A DNA stretch of 64,000 nucleotides from Diadophis punctatus similis (GCA_023053685.1 JALIGW010000001.1:74964740-75028739), one strand, 5' to 3'. Shown: positions 24,960-37,694, numbered from the stretch's first letter. Translations and numbers: made by a program. The notes: a model not told the origin generated them from the letters alone.

Positions 24960-25640
24960 TTCCACTAATCACTTAGTCCTGTATCATGTCGGGCTTTGTA
25001 GGTAAGAACTGGCACCATGAGTTGAGCCTCAGAAGCCTATTGGAAGCCAGTCCAGCTTGTGAAGTTTTGGTGTTAAAGGGGCCTACCCATAACTACATGT
25101 GCTACTTCATTCTGGACCAATTACTTGTGGCAGACTCAGCTAGAGTGCATTGCAGCAATCCAAACAGGAAATGACTAAGGAGTGAGTAACCGTGATCAGA
25201 AACTCCCAATCCAGGTAAAAGTGTAAATGGCACACTAGATTGAGTTGTGCAAAGGCCTCCCTAAGCAACCTCTTATCTATTATTTGAGCAAGAGCTTTGA
25301 GCCCAAGAAAAATGCCCCAAAGGCTCTGAATGAGAGAATGCAACTGCCTACAGTATCCACAGTGGAAAAGTTTCAGCTCCCAGTACAGAGGGGTCCAAAA
25401 TCCATAATCACTTGTCTTGGTTAGATTTAGTTTTAGCTGATCATTACCCATCCAGGCTCCCATAGGCTCCAGAAACTGAGAAATGACCTTGACAATATCA
25501 TTAGCTTGGTGTGTGGTAGAAATACACAATAGAGGGTCATCAGCATTTGATGATACTTCATCCTGGACTGTTGAATTATCTCATCCAGCAACTTCCTAGG
25601 TTGAACAAAGAGGAGAGGGAGAAGAATGGCAACATTCAAC
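24960..25640 (-). mobile_element. L2-like LINE fragment
   Basis: Same family as 23864 but more decayed: GCATTGCAGCAATCC, TAGGTAAGAACTGGCACC; minus frame 25529-25140 has ITVTHSLVISCLDCCNAL, an RT block. Confidence 0.65.
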
Positions 25641-26461
25641 AGATTTCATCTCAGAAGGGAGACAGAAATGGAGAAAGGATTTGAAGTGGAAGAACAGATC
25701 TGAGATAAGTTAGTATTGGCAAGATATAAACAATCTGTAGAAATAGCTGAACCTGCTTTAAAACCCATTTTTAAGCTACAGTATTTGGTAAAAGTCAAAT
25801 TTTGTCAAAATCAAAGGAGACTTACTTCCTGAAGCGGAAAAAGAGTCTGTTGTGCTCACATAATGATATTAATTCAACTGAAATTATTGAACAATTAATT
25901 GTTATTTATTATTACATTTATCTGAATTTCCTATGGTTTTCATTCTAATATAAGGAACATTTTTGTTTCTACAGCAAAAGATGTCCTGTCGTGAATTTAA
26001 AATAGTTGCCAACATCAGGATATTTTCACTCCTGAAACCCCCATGCAGCCTCCCAAAACAAAAATACCTATCAGTTAAGGTGTTGGAATGCTGTTAAAAA
26101 CATGCCTATGTTCAAACATTGTAGCTGAGCTTCTCAACAGCATCAGACAAAACCCACTTTTGTTTTCAGACTAACTTAATGTCTGTTCTGCAAGATCCTC
26201 CAGTTGCTGGTACAATAGTAAAAACCTGTGTCACTATCCCTGATTCACAGGAACAATAACGCTGACAACCTAACAAGCTTTTGATGAGTAATTTTGTGTT
26301 TTTATTCCAACTTCCACAGGAAGGAAGTTTCATTTCATTCTAGTCCCCATAGATCACCTATTTAGAGTAAATTTGTGGGTACTGATCTGTTAGTTTTAAG
26401 ATATGGTCTTTTGCTGGGATTGCCATTGCTGGAATTGCTCATGAATATGCCATTCCTTTTA
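25641..26461. other. Intergenic, nothing recognised
   Basis: No supported feature. Confidence 0.5.
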
Positions 26462-27040
26462 GAATAGAATAACAGAATTGGAAGGGACCTTGGAGGTCTT
26501 CTAGTCCAACCCACTGCTTAGGCAGGAAACCCTACACCACTTCAGACAAATGGTTATCCAACATCTTCTTAAAAACTTCCAGTGTTGGAGCATTCACAAC
26601 TTTTGGAGGCAAGTTGTTCCACTGATTAATTGTTCTAACTGTCAGGAAATTTCTCCTTAGTTCTAAGTTGCTTCTCTTCTTGATAAGTTTCCACCCATTG
26701 CTTCTTGTTCTACCCTCAGGACAGGGGTGGGTTCCGGATTCTGCTACTGCCGGTTCGCTCAGGGATGCGCTGCATGGGCGGGCATTGCACGCATGCGCAG
26801 TACTAAAAAAAAGCAAGATGGTGGTGCCTATGTTGCTGCCGAACCGGCTCAGGGATCTGGCAGCCTGGGTCACTGCCGGTTCCAGTGACCCAGGCCGCCA
26901 AGTTACTAACAGTTCTATAGAACCGATCAGAACCGGTAGGAACCCACCTCTGCCTCAGGAGCTTTGGAGAATAGCTTGACTCCCTCTTCTTTGTGGCAGC
27001 CCCTGAGATATTGGAACACTGCTATCTTTTAGTCGACCTT
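26462..27040 (-). mobile_element. CR1 LINE 3' end, interrupted by H1
   Basis: Left end AGAATAGAATAACAGAATTGG with GGAAGGGACCTTGGAGGTC, the classic CR1 3' end. The minus frame gives LRRNFLTVRTINQWNNLPPK and LEVFKKMLDNHL. Split by the H1 element at 26722. Confidence 0.85.
26722..26952 (+). mobile_element. hAT-type element, family H1, 231 bp
   Basis: Ends CAGGGGTGGGTTCCGG and GGTAGGAACCCACCTCTG; perfect 8-bp TSD CCTCAGGA. It lies inside a CR1 copy, so it is younger than it. Confidence 0.93.
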
Positions 27041-27689
27041 TGTTTGGCAAATGCAATCTGGTCATCGATGCTGCAAATCTAAATGCTGAAATCCTATCTC
27101 CATTTCTACCTAGGCAACAGTGTTAGCAAGCCACAACTTTAGGTACTCATGTGTCAGGATGATCGAATCAGTGGCATATCTTGGCCGTTTTAAATTCACG
27201 GTTGACCTTGTGCAGAGGCAGGAATTCAAAGCTTCCCTATGCTCTGCAGCCAGGGAAGTAGATGAATTATCTAGCAACACAAGAAATTCTGAGATGTAAT
27301 TACAATTTGAATGACTACAATACAGGATTTCTTGCTGCTGTAATATAGCGCTGATCTTTTCAGATGAAAGCTTTACAATCCATGAAAATGAGGCATATTT
27401 AATGATGTAGTATGGGCTGCATTCCAAATGGAGAACCATGTGTTTGGAAAACTGGGCTTATTTCAACACTTAACTTGCAGCCAAAGCAAGAACAAGATAT
27501 AAACTTTAGGTCATTAAGCTGGAGAACATTTGGGGGAGGGGGGAAAATAAGCACTATATTCAAATTAAGGTTTTATTTGACTTTTATGACATTTATGTCC
27601 CATTAACATTATTAAATGAAGTCACCAGGATACCAGTAGAGGCTCACAGGCATTAAAATTACTCTGAATATGTTCACAGAGACACTAAT
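27041..27689. other. Intergenic, nothing recognised
   Basis: A 109-codon minus frame (27110-27439) has no recognisable domain. Confidence 0.5.
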
Positions 27690-28535
27690 AACACTCTGAA
27701 GCTGCAGTGTGATTGCAAAAACATTCTCAATGTGTAGAAGAGAATATTTGTAGCTCAGGGTTAAACTGTGGGCTCCTTGGTGCTCTCTGTGCTTGGTTGT
27801 TTTCCCCCAGATGTCTGCAAGAAAACAACCAAGCACAGAGAGCACCAAGGAGCCCACAAAAAACATTTTCTTTAGTTCCATATGAATTTAGTTCTACAGA
27901 GGAATTATTGAGTCTGCCATCTGCACCTCTATAAATGCCTGGTTCGGTTCTGCAACCTAACAAGACAGACACAGATTTCAGAGGCTAATCAGAACTGCAG
28001 AAAAAACAATTACTGCCAACCTGCCTTCCATTGAGGACCTGTATACTGCACGAGTCAAAAAGAGGGCCATGAAAATATTTACTGACCCCTCACATCCTGG
28101 ACATAAATTATTTCAACTCCTACCCTCAAAATGACACTATAGAGCACTGCACACCAAGACAACTAGACACAAAAACAGTTTTCCCCCAAACGTCATCACT
28201 CTGCTAAACAAATAATTCGCTCACCACTGTCAAACTATTCACTAAAGCTGCATTACTATTACTATTCGTTTTCTCATTGTTCCTATCACCCATCTCCTCC
28301 CACTCATGACTGTATGACTGTAACTTGTTGCTTGTATCCTTACAATTTATATTAATATTGATTGTTTCCTGACTGCTTATTTGTACCATATGATAATCAT
28401 TAAGTGTTGTGCCTCATGATTCTTGACAAATGTATCTTTTCTTTTATGTACACTGAGAGCATATGCACCAAAGACAAATTCCTTGTGTGTCCAATCACAT
28501 TTGGCCAATAAAGAATTCTATTCTATTCTATTATC
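27690..28535 (+). mobile_element. L2/CR1-like LINE with ATTCT tail
   Basis: Plus-strand pieces after 27930: LPSIEDLYTARVKKRAMKIF, FTDPSHPGHKLFQLLP, then a 3' UTR ending ACAAATTCCTTGTGTGTCC, GGCCAATAAAG and (ATTCT)n. Such ATTCT-seeding LINE ends are reported from snakes. The 5' part carries a 37-bp hairpin. Confidence 0.75.
27768..27857. repeat. Perfect 37-bp inverted repeat (hairpin)
   Basis: Arms 27768-27804 and 27821-27857, loop 16 bp, perfect complement. Located at the 5' break of a LINE copy, consistent with a fold-back copying event. Confidence 0.95.
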
Positions 28536-28555
28536 GGAGCAGGTAGGATCTAGAG

Positions 28556-28688
28556 CATGGGTGTCAAACTTGCAGCGTCACATTACCATCATGTGATGTT
28601 TTGCGATGTTTTTTCCCTTCACGGAGCTGGGGTGGGCATGGCCTACGCATGACGCATCTGGCCCACAGGCTGCAGTTTGACACCCTTG
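28556..28688. mobile_element. hAT-type element, family H4
   Basis: Ends CATGGGTGTCAAACTTGC and GTTTGACACCCTTG; perfect 8-bp TSD ATCTAGAG. 133 bp. Confidence 0.88.
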
Positions 28689-28696
28689 ATCTAGAG

Positions 28697-29052
28697 GAAG
28701 AAACAGCAGGAGGATTTCTGGAATAAAAGTTCCTATAAAATGTTTATTGAAAAGAAACCTGAGGATTTTCTTGAGTCAAGTGCCAAACTGAAATTCCAAA
28801 TAACGGACCTGAAACTCTCAGTAGATCATCAGAAAATGGGCCAAGAATGTTAAAAGGATAAGAAAGGATGAGTACGCTTATGGAATGGATAGGATGTCCC
28901 AAGGTCAACAAAGATCTCTGGAATCTGGAAAGCAAATTGTGCATTCTCACAAAACACCAATTTACTAGGAGGCTAATAGTTAGGTTGCTGTCCCTGTCAT
29001 TTCCTTCCAGTCCTTTGATAATGTATTGGATTTGACTACCTATTAGCTAAAC
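28697..29052. other. Intergenic, nothing recognised
   Basis: No supported feature. Confidence 0.5.
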
Positions 29053-29475
29053 CAGTGTTTCTTAACCTTGGTGACTTTAAAATGCATGGAATTCTGGGAG
29101 CTGAAGTCTGTCCAGGGGTGGGTTCCTCCCGGTTCGAACTGGATTGCCTGAACCGGTAGCGACCTGCTGGTGATGTCACTGTCGGTGCCGTTCCGTGCGC
29201 ACCACCATCTTTTTTTTGGATTTTTTTGGACTTCCGCGGCTTGAAAAAGAGCCCGCCCGCGGGTGAATTCTGTCCTTTATCTCTTCACCCGAAGCACACC
29301 TGATGAGCTCCTTAGCTGTGTTTCGGGCTAATTCTTGCTTCTGAGCATGCGCGGCAGCCAAATTGCACGAGGGGATGCACACGCGCGCGAAACATCACAA
29401 TGCAAAACGGTGGTGAAGGTAAGTGGAACCCACTCCTGAATCTGTCCATTTTAAAGTTGTCAAAGTTAAGAAACA
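29053..29475. mobile_element. H3 foldback split by an H1 element
   Basis: Left arm CAGTGTTTCTTAACCTTGG (29053-29112), right arm AAAGTTAAGAAACA (29447-29475). The inserted H1 copy and its TSD lie between them. Confidence 0.75.
29113..29438 (+). mobile_element. hAT-type element, family H1, 326 bp
   Basis: Ends CAGGGGTGGGTTCCTCCCGG and GGTAAGTGGAACCCACTCCTG; TSD AGTCTGTC/AATCTGTC (7 of 8). Confidence 0.85.
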
Positions 29476-30755
29476 ATTCTTTCTTAGATATTTTGAGGAG
29501 AGCAAGTGCAACACACTAGGCTATCGTTACTCTATACTTTCTAAGCGTGCCTGACGTCTTATTAGAGTCCAAAATGCTTTTAAAAATAAAGCTGCTGCTA
29601 GTAGCAGAAATGCAAATTTTGCAACATGCAATTTTTCATTTTAATTTTTTAAAAAACATAATCAGATAGGGTAAGGTTATGTTAAGATTTATAAATATCT
29701 CTCAGCTGAGTACAATGTTTACTTATGTAAACATACTGACACTTTTGTCACAAGATTTTTTTTACAAAAATTACAATTTCATTGGTTGGCCAATGCCTAT
29801 CAGACAGCTTGAGGCTATTTGGGATCATTACCGACTTTTAAAATTTCAACTAATTTAGTTATTGTAACTAAATAAAATGGCGTGTCAAACTTTGCAAAGC
29901 CACCATTTTCTAAAGCAATCAATGAATTTGAACAACTTCCCAAATGAACAAAATTAATGATTTCATATTGGATTAGCGTTAGGCAAGAAATAAGTAAATA
30001 AACCACTTTCAACAATTCTATTTTAAAATGATACAACCCTACAACTTCAGTAATTAGTTTTTTTAAAAAAAAGCATTAAAAAAACCCCACACCCCAACGT
30101 TTAAACCCCTTTTTCAATGAGAAAGATCACCTTGCTTACTCTTGTGTTTCATTTTTGAGATAGCCACCCTCGCGTCTTGTTCCACATTTATTATTGAACA
30201 ACATTCCCTCTGTGCAACAGCAACTACAGAAAACTATTATTTGCACAGAAACTGATATTGCAAACAGAACTGGTATGTTCACAGCTTCCTCGCTTAATTC
30301 TTTGTTTGCAGACTGATTCAGAAGTTGGGGAGAGGCGTTGTTGGGAATATTATTTTCATGGTGGTGTCAAAAGAGATACCAATGGATTACTGTTCCTCAA
30401 TAGCTCTGAGTGTAAAAGCTATCAGCTTAACATTTGCTAAAATGACAGGCAAAAACACTGAACTTTACCAACACATTGCATTTCAACAGACACTCCAAAG
30501 ATTACAAATATCTACAACATGCTATGGCAAGGAAGGTCCCTGGGATACACAAACGTTTGCAAAGACAAGCTGAAAATATCAGTACTCAGGGGATCTGCCA
30601 GCATCCAAGAAGAATGTGCCAAATGTTCAATAAGGGCCTGTTGTGTTTCTCTACAAAAAATGAGCTGTGTCCCTTTCATGTGTGTTAAAAATCCAATATA
30701 TGGAATATATTGTTTTCATTCATGCAAATTATAAAGCTTCTCATCAACATTTTTG
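29476..30755. other. Intergenic, nothing recognised
   Basis: 1.3 kb AT-rich DNA without a supported exon or repeat. Confidence 0.5.
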
Positions 30756-30763
30756 ATATAGAC

Positions 30764-31105
30764 CAGGGGTCGGCAACCTTAAACACTCAGAAAGCCATTT
30801 GGACCCCTTTTCCCACAGAAAAGAAAACACCAGGAGTCACAAAACTCTTCCTGTGCCTGACTATTTCCTGAGCGGCCACAAAACTAGCATATATAGTTGA
30901 ATTAAAGATTCTGTTTTCTTCTGAAACTTTTATTGTCTTGGATTTATCCATGGTTGGCCTACCGGTGGTCAAAAAGCTCAATAAATTGTGTGCCGGTGGG
31001 TGTCACACATTGGCAGTTGTGACACATATTTTGAGCGACAGGGAGCCGCAGCAGAGGGATGAAAGAGCCACATGCGGCTCCAGAGCTGCGGGTTGCTGAC
31101 CCCTG
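30764..31105. mobile_element. hAT-type element, family H5
   Basis: Ends CAGGGGTCGGCAACC and GGTTGCTGACCCCTG; perfect 8-bp TSD ATATAGAC. 342 bp, non-coding. Confidence 0.92.
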
Positions 31106-31113
31106 ATATAGAC

Positions 31114-32282
31114 AGACCTGTACATTCAAACTTTATAAATGGAACTGCAAGCCTAAAAGTCATTTCAACATACAATGCTGTATGACATAAATAACATTTT
31201 TAAATTATAATATTTTTGCTGTAATATAGATATGTTTCGCCTCCACTCTGATAAGAAAAGTAGGCGGAAAACTGATTTGAAAACTTGGTAATATACTTAC
31301 TTGGTCTGAAGTTAATTGCCTTCTTCTAGCATGTAAAAAAAACAAACATGCAGAACCTACCAATTTCTTTTGAAGTGGCATTTTTTTAAAAAATCACACA
31401 TTTGATCTTTCGACTATCCAATGAATGATAGGTTTTCACTGATCCAACACATTGGTTTAAGCCTTGAGGCAGCAGTTTGGTCTAAAGGTGGACTTAAAGA
31501 GGGGAACTTGAGTTCTATGCTTATCTGAGATATGAAAATCAGTTGGGCTTAGAAATACTGCCAAGAAAATTGCATGGCTTTGTCTTCGGTTTTGACAGCA
31601 AAATAATAAAACTAAATAAACTTTTTTTCATATTCCAGGCACCATGAAAACATAGGAACTGGAAATAAAAAAGTAAATTTCTTCACATATTCTTTTCCAT
31701 GCTTGCATCTTCTAGATGCATTCCCAATCAAAAATTATCATTTTAGAAACTGTTTAATAGCTTTGCGTCTTACCTCCTTTCTTATTTAGGGGTGGAACAG
31801 CAAGTCAAACGAAGTGGAAATAATGTCACATAAATACATTCTGAGGCTATTTGAACCTGGAGCAAATCACACTACTGCTTAATTTCAGATTACGTCTTAA
31901 AATGGCTAGAAGAAACTGTGAAAACCAGGAGAATTGCATTTAAAGGTAGTTGGAACATATTGGAAATAGCTTCCTTAAAGTCCTTAAAACCATAAACATG
32001 ACTTGTAAAGATAAATTGAAATATCAATTAGGAAAGCAGCAGGGAATCGGATACCATATTTTCCTCTGCAGTCATTACTTAATAATCAGTCAGACGATGT
32101 TACCCAGCAAGCCCTTCCATTATTGGCAAAATCTTCCTGCATAATTGGCAAGTAATTTACATTTTCTTCTTCCTTAGATGTTTCTTGTCTTGCATTCCAG
32201 GATCCCATGGGGAGATCCAGATGTGCATCATGTGGGATGCACTCTCAAAATAGAGCATATACCTACAAAATTGCTTAGAGCA
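31114..32282. other. Intergenic, nothing recognised
   Basis: AT-rich, no supported feature. Confidence 0.5.
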
Positions 32283-32290
32283 CAGGGGCT

Positions 32291-32725
32291 CAGAGGTGGG
32301 TTCCTGCCGGAGCTGCCCAGTACACAGCTCCGGTAGGGAGCAGCGGATTTCGCAACTGCTCTGGAGCCCTCTCAGCCGGTCCACCTGGCACGTCACCATT
32401 TTTTTCGGTGATTTTCGGTGATTTTCGGGCAATTTTTCTTCTGCGCATGCGCGGAAGCAAAATTGTGCCAAAATCTCGCAAGGGGACGTGCACGTGCATT
32501 AGATTTCGGCGAGATTTTGCCTCCACGCATGCGTGGAAGCAAAATCGCGCCAAAATCTCTCTCACGCGCGAGTCCCCTCACAAGTTTTTGGTGTGATTTT
32601 GCTTCCGCGTATGTGCAGAAGCAAAATCGCGCAAGGGGGCGCATGTGATAGCAAGCACATGCCCCAAAGCGTGGAGATGCGCGCGCATGGCTCCGGCACC
32701 AAGGTAAGTGAGCAATCCGACCCTG
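32291..32725 (+). mobile_element. hAT-type element, family H1, 435 bp
   Basis: Ends CAGAGGTGGGTTCCTGCCGG and GGTAAGTGAGCAATCCGACCCTG; perfect 8-bp TSD CAGGGGCT. Same length and modular interior as 13812-14246 in opposite orientation. Confidence 0.93.
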
Positions 32726-32809
32726 CAGGGGCTCATTTGATTGGGACACTGGTTGATGATTGGCAAGCCCGCGTCGGAGACCCAAGTGCTACTGCATGAT
32801 GGGGTGAGC

Positions 32810-33000
32810 TTCCATCACTCGCTCTAGCTCCTGCCAACCTAGCAGTTCAAAAGCATGTAATTGCAAGTAGATAGATAGGTACCACTTCAGTGGGCAACTT
32901 TATGGGGACATGAGCAGAGCCTCTCACTGGGCATCCCCCAACCAATAATGATGTCACCAGCTAATCCTTTCAACCTGGAAGTGCCTTGTAATGCGTTTCC
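32810..33000 (+). mobile_element. SINE-like repeat
   Basis: AACCTAGCAGTTCAAAAGCATG, then TAGGTACCACTTCAGTGGGC; shared with 42955-43135. The GCAGTTCRAAAGC part resembles a Pol III B box. Confidence 0.45.
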
Positions 33001-33672
33001 GCCTTGAATCTAGTACTACTAGTAGTATACAAAATTGCTCTGCTTTTATCATAAGAATACCTAAAAATAGGGCAGATTGCTAGGAATGGATGGATGGAAA
33101 ATTTAAAGAGGAGAACCAACTACTTGGTCTCCAATAACATTTGAATCCCCCCAAACATGCTGTAGATCTTCATACTAGCAATAAAACTGCAAAGCCAAGG
33201 GACTGATTACATGCATGGCTGCATTGCTCATGCTAGGGGGAAGTTCCTCCACAATTCACAGCCAGTTGACTCAATAGTTAAGTACAGTCAAATTTATTTT
33301 GAAGATTTTCAGTTTCCTAGAAAAAACAATACTTGGTGATCAATAATATATTCAGCATTGTAAAATAATTTCACACATTGCTTACAACTGAATGGTAGCT
33401 AGAACATAAGCGCTACTTAGGAAGCAGAGGATGGACCTAGTTGGTCTTCACTGGTTAACCACTAGGTTGTAATGAGTACTACTTCCTAAAAACATCCTTT
33501 CCTTGGGGACTATAGTCTAGCATTGGCCATGCTGCCTGGTCATTTATCTTTCCAATACAATTGAAGACATCAATGTTCCAAAAGTTACCATAGCCGGAAG
33601 TGGAATTTGCAAATGAAATCTCCATTGGGTGTACAAAAATCAACAAGATGACAAGTCTTGCCCTTTTGTACA
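33001..33672. other. Intergenic, nothing recognised
   Basis: No supported feature. Confidence 0.5.
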
Positions 33673-33674
33673 TA

Positions 33675-34129
33675 CCGTATTTTTCTGAGTATAAGACGCA
33701 CCTTTTTCCTCCCTAAAAGTGGCTGAAAATTTGGGTGCGTCTTACACTTCGAATGTAGATTTTTTCCAGCCCTAACTAGATGCTAACAGATCTTCCCAGC
33801 TCTTACCTTGCAGGCTTTTTCCAGCCCTAAGTCTTTGCAGGGTTTTTTTTCATTGCTCTACTTGCTCCAAAGAAGTTTTTTCTAGCCCTAACTAGGTGCT
33901 AACGATCTTCCCAGCTCTTACTGGCTTGCAGGCTCTTTCATTGTTACTCTCTCCGAAGAAGGGTTTTTTTAAGTCCTAACCAGGGGATAAAATAATGTGC
34001 TGAAGCTGACCAGACTAAGGATGCTAGCCAGATGAATACCTGGTAGGCAGATTGTTTTCCCCTATTTTCCTCCCCAAAAACTAAGGTGCGTCTTATACTC
34101 CGGTGCGTCTTATACTCCGAAAAATACGG
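33675..34129. mobile_element. Mariner-type element, family M-A, 455 bp
   Basis: Ends CCGTATTTTTCTGAGTATAAG and CCGAAAAATACGG between TA dinucleotides. The core has partial internal repeats of the TTTTTTCTAGCCCTAACTAGG type, the same material that is tandemly expanded at 60361. Confidence 0.87.
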
Positions 34130-34131
34130 TA

Positions 34132-34533
34132 TTTCAGAGTTGCATGAAGGTTCAGAGAGGGTTGGGCTTGCTACCTCGAATCACCTCGTAGGGAAGATGA
34201 GCGGCATAGAAATTTAGTAATAAATCAATGAATACAAATTTGCCCCACTCTGCAAACACCGTGACCAGCTACAGATCTTAGTATGAAATAAACCAAACCT
34301 AACTTCAGCAGATAAGCAATGCTACATTTGCTTCAAAGTCATGGTTTTTTTAAAAAAAAATCCTGAAATAATCGCCTATAATATCTACCTTGCAGACCTA
34401 ATTACACTTAATAAGTAGATTTATGCCAACATTCTATCTGTGCTTTGGCAAAAAGGAAGTAACAGGTTTTTTTACAAAAGCTATCACTCATACATTTCTT
34501 TAATATAGAGGGTAACCTACAGGCTTTCAGATA
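34132..34533. other. Intergenic, with short LINE 3'-end remnant
   Basis: GAGCGGCATAGAAATTTAGTAATAAAT at 34199 resembles an L2-like 3' end on the plus strand. Nothing else recognised. Confidence 0.4.
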
Positions 34534-34538
34534 CTGGT

Positions 34539-34752
34539 TGTTGAATAGGGTGAATGGAAGAAGCAGACAGAAATGGCTTCAAAACAACAGCTTTTTATTT
34601 GGCAAATATTTACAATCCAGCAAAGGCTCTGTCTGACAGACAGCCCTTTTATAGGGAGCTGCCAGACAGTCTAGCCAATCAGCAGTCAGTATTTTCCCTC
34701 CAGAATGGAGGACCTGACTGAAGCCTATGTGCTTCAGTCTGAGAATGTAACA
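34539..34752 (-). mobile_element. Solo LTR, 214 bp
   Basis: In minus orientation: TGTTACATTC start, CCAAT-type GATTGGCT, TATAAAAGGG box, AATAAA signal and CA end. Perfect 5-bp TSD CTGGT on both sides (34534-34538, 34753-34757). No coding sequence. Confidence 0.85.
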
Positions 34753-34884
34753 CTGGTAAATTATCATTCCCTGTAGCCTCAGCCAGCATAATTAATGGCA
34801 GAACCTGCTGGGAACTGTAGCAAAACTGGAAAATCACAGCTGAGAGAGATGTATGGATGAATAATGCTGACTGCCTCCACTCAA

Positions 34885-35580
34885 TTTCATGAATGTTAAG
34901 ACCTGTCTATGGAATAGGAGTATCTTACGTAGCTTCTTCTCCGGTAATATCACACTACTAACCAGAGCATACAAAACGTTCGCCAGACCAATCCTCGAAT
35001 ACAGCTCATCTGTCTGGAACCCACACCGCATGTTGGACATAAATACATTAGAAAGTGTCCAGAGATATTTACAAGAAGAGTCCTCTACTCCTCTACTAGA
35101 AACAGAATACCTTATGAAACCAGACTCGAAATCCTGGGCTTAGAAAGCTTAGAACTACGTCACCTTCGGCACGACCTAAGCATAACTCATAAAATTATCT
35201 GCTACAACGTCCTTCCTGTCAACGACTACTTCAGCTTTAACCACAGTACACGAGCACACAACAGATACAAACTCAAAGTGAACCGCTCCAAACTTGACTG
35301 TAGAAAATACGACTTTAGCAACAGAGTGGTAAATGCCTGGAACTCACTACCTGACTCTGTGATTTCGTCACCAAACCCCCAAAACTTTACCTTCAGACTG
35401 TCCACTGTTGACCTCACCCGATTCCTAAGAGGTCAGTAAGGGGCGTGCATAAGTGCACCAGTGTGCCTACCGTCCCTGTCCTAATGTTCCCTCTTATCAG
35501 TACCCATCTTATGTATATAAACAGTGTTATATCTATGTATATTACTAACATAAAATAAATATAAATATAAATATACGACA
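34885..35580 (+). mobile_element. CR1-type LINE fragment
   Basis: Pieces RSFFSGNITLLTRAYKTF, RPILEYSSSVWNPHR and the FSNRVVNAWNSLPD-type end, then the GTGCATAAGTGCACCAGTGTG 3' UTR and an AT-rich tail. Close relative of 4820-6230. Confidence 0.85.
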
Positions 35581-36656
35581 CATCAACTGCCTATGTTGTA
35601 AGTACAAGCGGTTGCTATCATGTGGCGACGGAAATGATGAAACAGCCAGAACTTTGAGAGATGGTTTTAAGCATCACTCTTTCAGCACCACCATAACTTC
35701 AAATGGTTGCTGAATGAGCTGTCATTAATCAAAAACTATCTTTAATTGTGTATAATTTTTCAATTTTTGTAAACATGCCAAAGCATTTGGCTTAAGTGTT
35801 TATAGAATTTTGGAGCCGTTTTTAATTTGAAGAATCATTATTGAGATTCTGTTAATTATTTCTTAACTCGAGATAGCTTAATCCCCTGCCTCAAAATGTT
35901 GTCAGAAAACCTTACAATTAAAGCATATTTGCATATTAATAAATTCACTGGTTAATCAACTAAAACGTCTAGATTAAAGCATGCAATCTTAGTTAATAAC
36001 TTTGGGAGGCCTTTTAACTTTTTTTCTCTCAGGGAAGAGAAAACTCTTGGAAACCAGGTGTGGATAACAGGTTTTTGTCATTTTTGAAATTCAAATGTAT
36101 TTTAATGAGACATCTGCTGTCAGCTGGAGTGATATTGAGAGGCAGGCTGGGAGATGAAGGACCTTCCAACAGGGGAATTCAAACAGATTTAGTTGTTTAC
36201 ATCTAGATTAGTTTTGCTTCTGTAATTTCTCTCTCTTTTCCAAAATGGAAACATTGTACAGTTTTCAAGATGACAATTAACTGTCAGTCGCTGTGACAAA
36301 TCAGTATAGATGACCAGGCTGAGCCTAAAGGAGGGATCAAACATGTCATCAATCATGAGTCCCTGCATGCCCACAAGAGATCTAAATCCAGCCCATCTTG
36401 AATTCCATTGACTCTTATCTCCTGCCAATTTGCTTGGACCTTTAGTAGTTCAGATTCTTGTAGAGAGCTTAAGCTTGCAATAAATCTTTATACCCACTTG
36501 AACTGCCTGGATCTTCTGATTTCCCTGGCATATTGGCACCCAGCTTTTCAGCACACTCCTTAAACTTCAAAAGTTACGGTAACTAACACACACAAATTTC
36601 CTCATTTGAATATATAAAGGCAGTCTTTCCTTAGCAGTCTGTTGGAAGAAACATTG
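35581..36656. other. Intergenic, nothing firmly recognised
   Basis: An AATAAA near 36480 followed by TTGGCACCCAGC near 36533 is weakly LTR/PBS-like, but no termini were found. Confidence 0.4.
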
Positions 36657-36880
36657 GTGGTGGCGCAGTGATTAGAATGCAGTACTGCAGGCTAACTCAC
36701 TGCTTACTCCAGGAGTTCAGTTCTGACCGGCTCACGGTTGACTCAGCCTTCCATCCTTCTGAGGTCAATAAAACGAGGACCCAGATTGTTGGGGGAAATA
36801 TGCTGACTCTGTAAACCATTTAGAGAGGGCTGCAAAGCACTGTGCTTCACAGTAATTCTAAGTGCTATTGCTATTTTGCA
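36657..36880 (+). mobile_element. Sauria SINE
   Basis: GGTGGCGCAGTGATTAGAAT head, TTGTTGGGGGAAATATGCTG middle, GTGCTATTGCTATTTT tail. Confidence 0.87.
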
Positions 36881-37620
36881 AATCATCAGACAGATGTATG
36901 CAACAACATTTAAACCCTTCACAATCTGCTTGTGTGTAAACACTAGACAATTACTTCCTTTCCTTTTGGGGAGAAAGGCTACGCATTTTCACAGGGGTAT
37001 TGGAAATCTGGGTGCATACACTCAGCAATTGGTTAGTTTAAAATAGAAAGTGTTAACCCTGATCGACTGGTATTCTCTGATCTCCAAGTATTGGTTTGTT
37101 GTTCCAACGAGTTGAAGATGCTAGTTGGGTAAAGGTGCTTTCTGCAAGCTCCAGATTAGGTATATATTGACAACAGAAGATTGAAAATGTTTTAGAACTG
37201 CAGAAGGAGAGGGCAATTTGGAGAAACTGGTTTTACCCAAAAAAGGGTATTGGGGCTTGATAGGCAAATGGAAGGCTGGTAATGTGATGTGGCAGAATTG
37301 ATACCGCATTGCCCTAGAATTGGCATGCTATGATTGTTCTGAACCATGAGTGCAATTCTTCTACCCTCACTAGCAAAAGTTTTGACAGAGTTGCTGGTAT
37401 TTTATCGCAGTCCCAGTCCAACCTCATGCATTCTGTTACAAAGACCTGGGAGAGTTTCAAGTTTTTCTTTTCTTCATGAAAATAATCTTTTGTAAAGAGT
37501 CACATGAGCCAGAAAGCATGGGAGGCAACAAGAATGGTGCCCGAAGACAGATGGGTTTCTGAGTCCCCTTGTCTATAAGTAGCTGAGGTTGTATTTCCTT
37601 CAAACCCTGGTAGTGCTTTC
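36881..37620. other. Intergenic, nothing recognised
   Basis: No supported feature. Confidence 0.5.
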
Positions 37621-37623
37621 ATT

Positions 37624-37694
<71 letters not shown>

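Noticed and set aside
27110..27439. 109-codon minus-strand ORF as a gene
   Set aside because: No domain, splice or promoter support, and length compatible with chance in this window.
36470..36560. Possible LTR 3' end with tRNA-Lys-like PBS
   Set aside because: AATAAA and TTGGCACCCAGC are suggestive, but no TG...CA termini, TATA box or TSD could be found.
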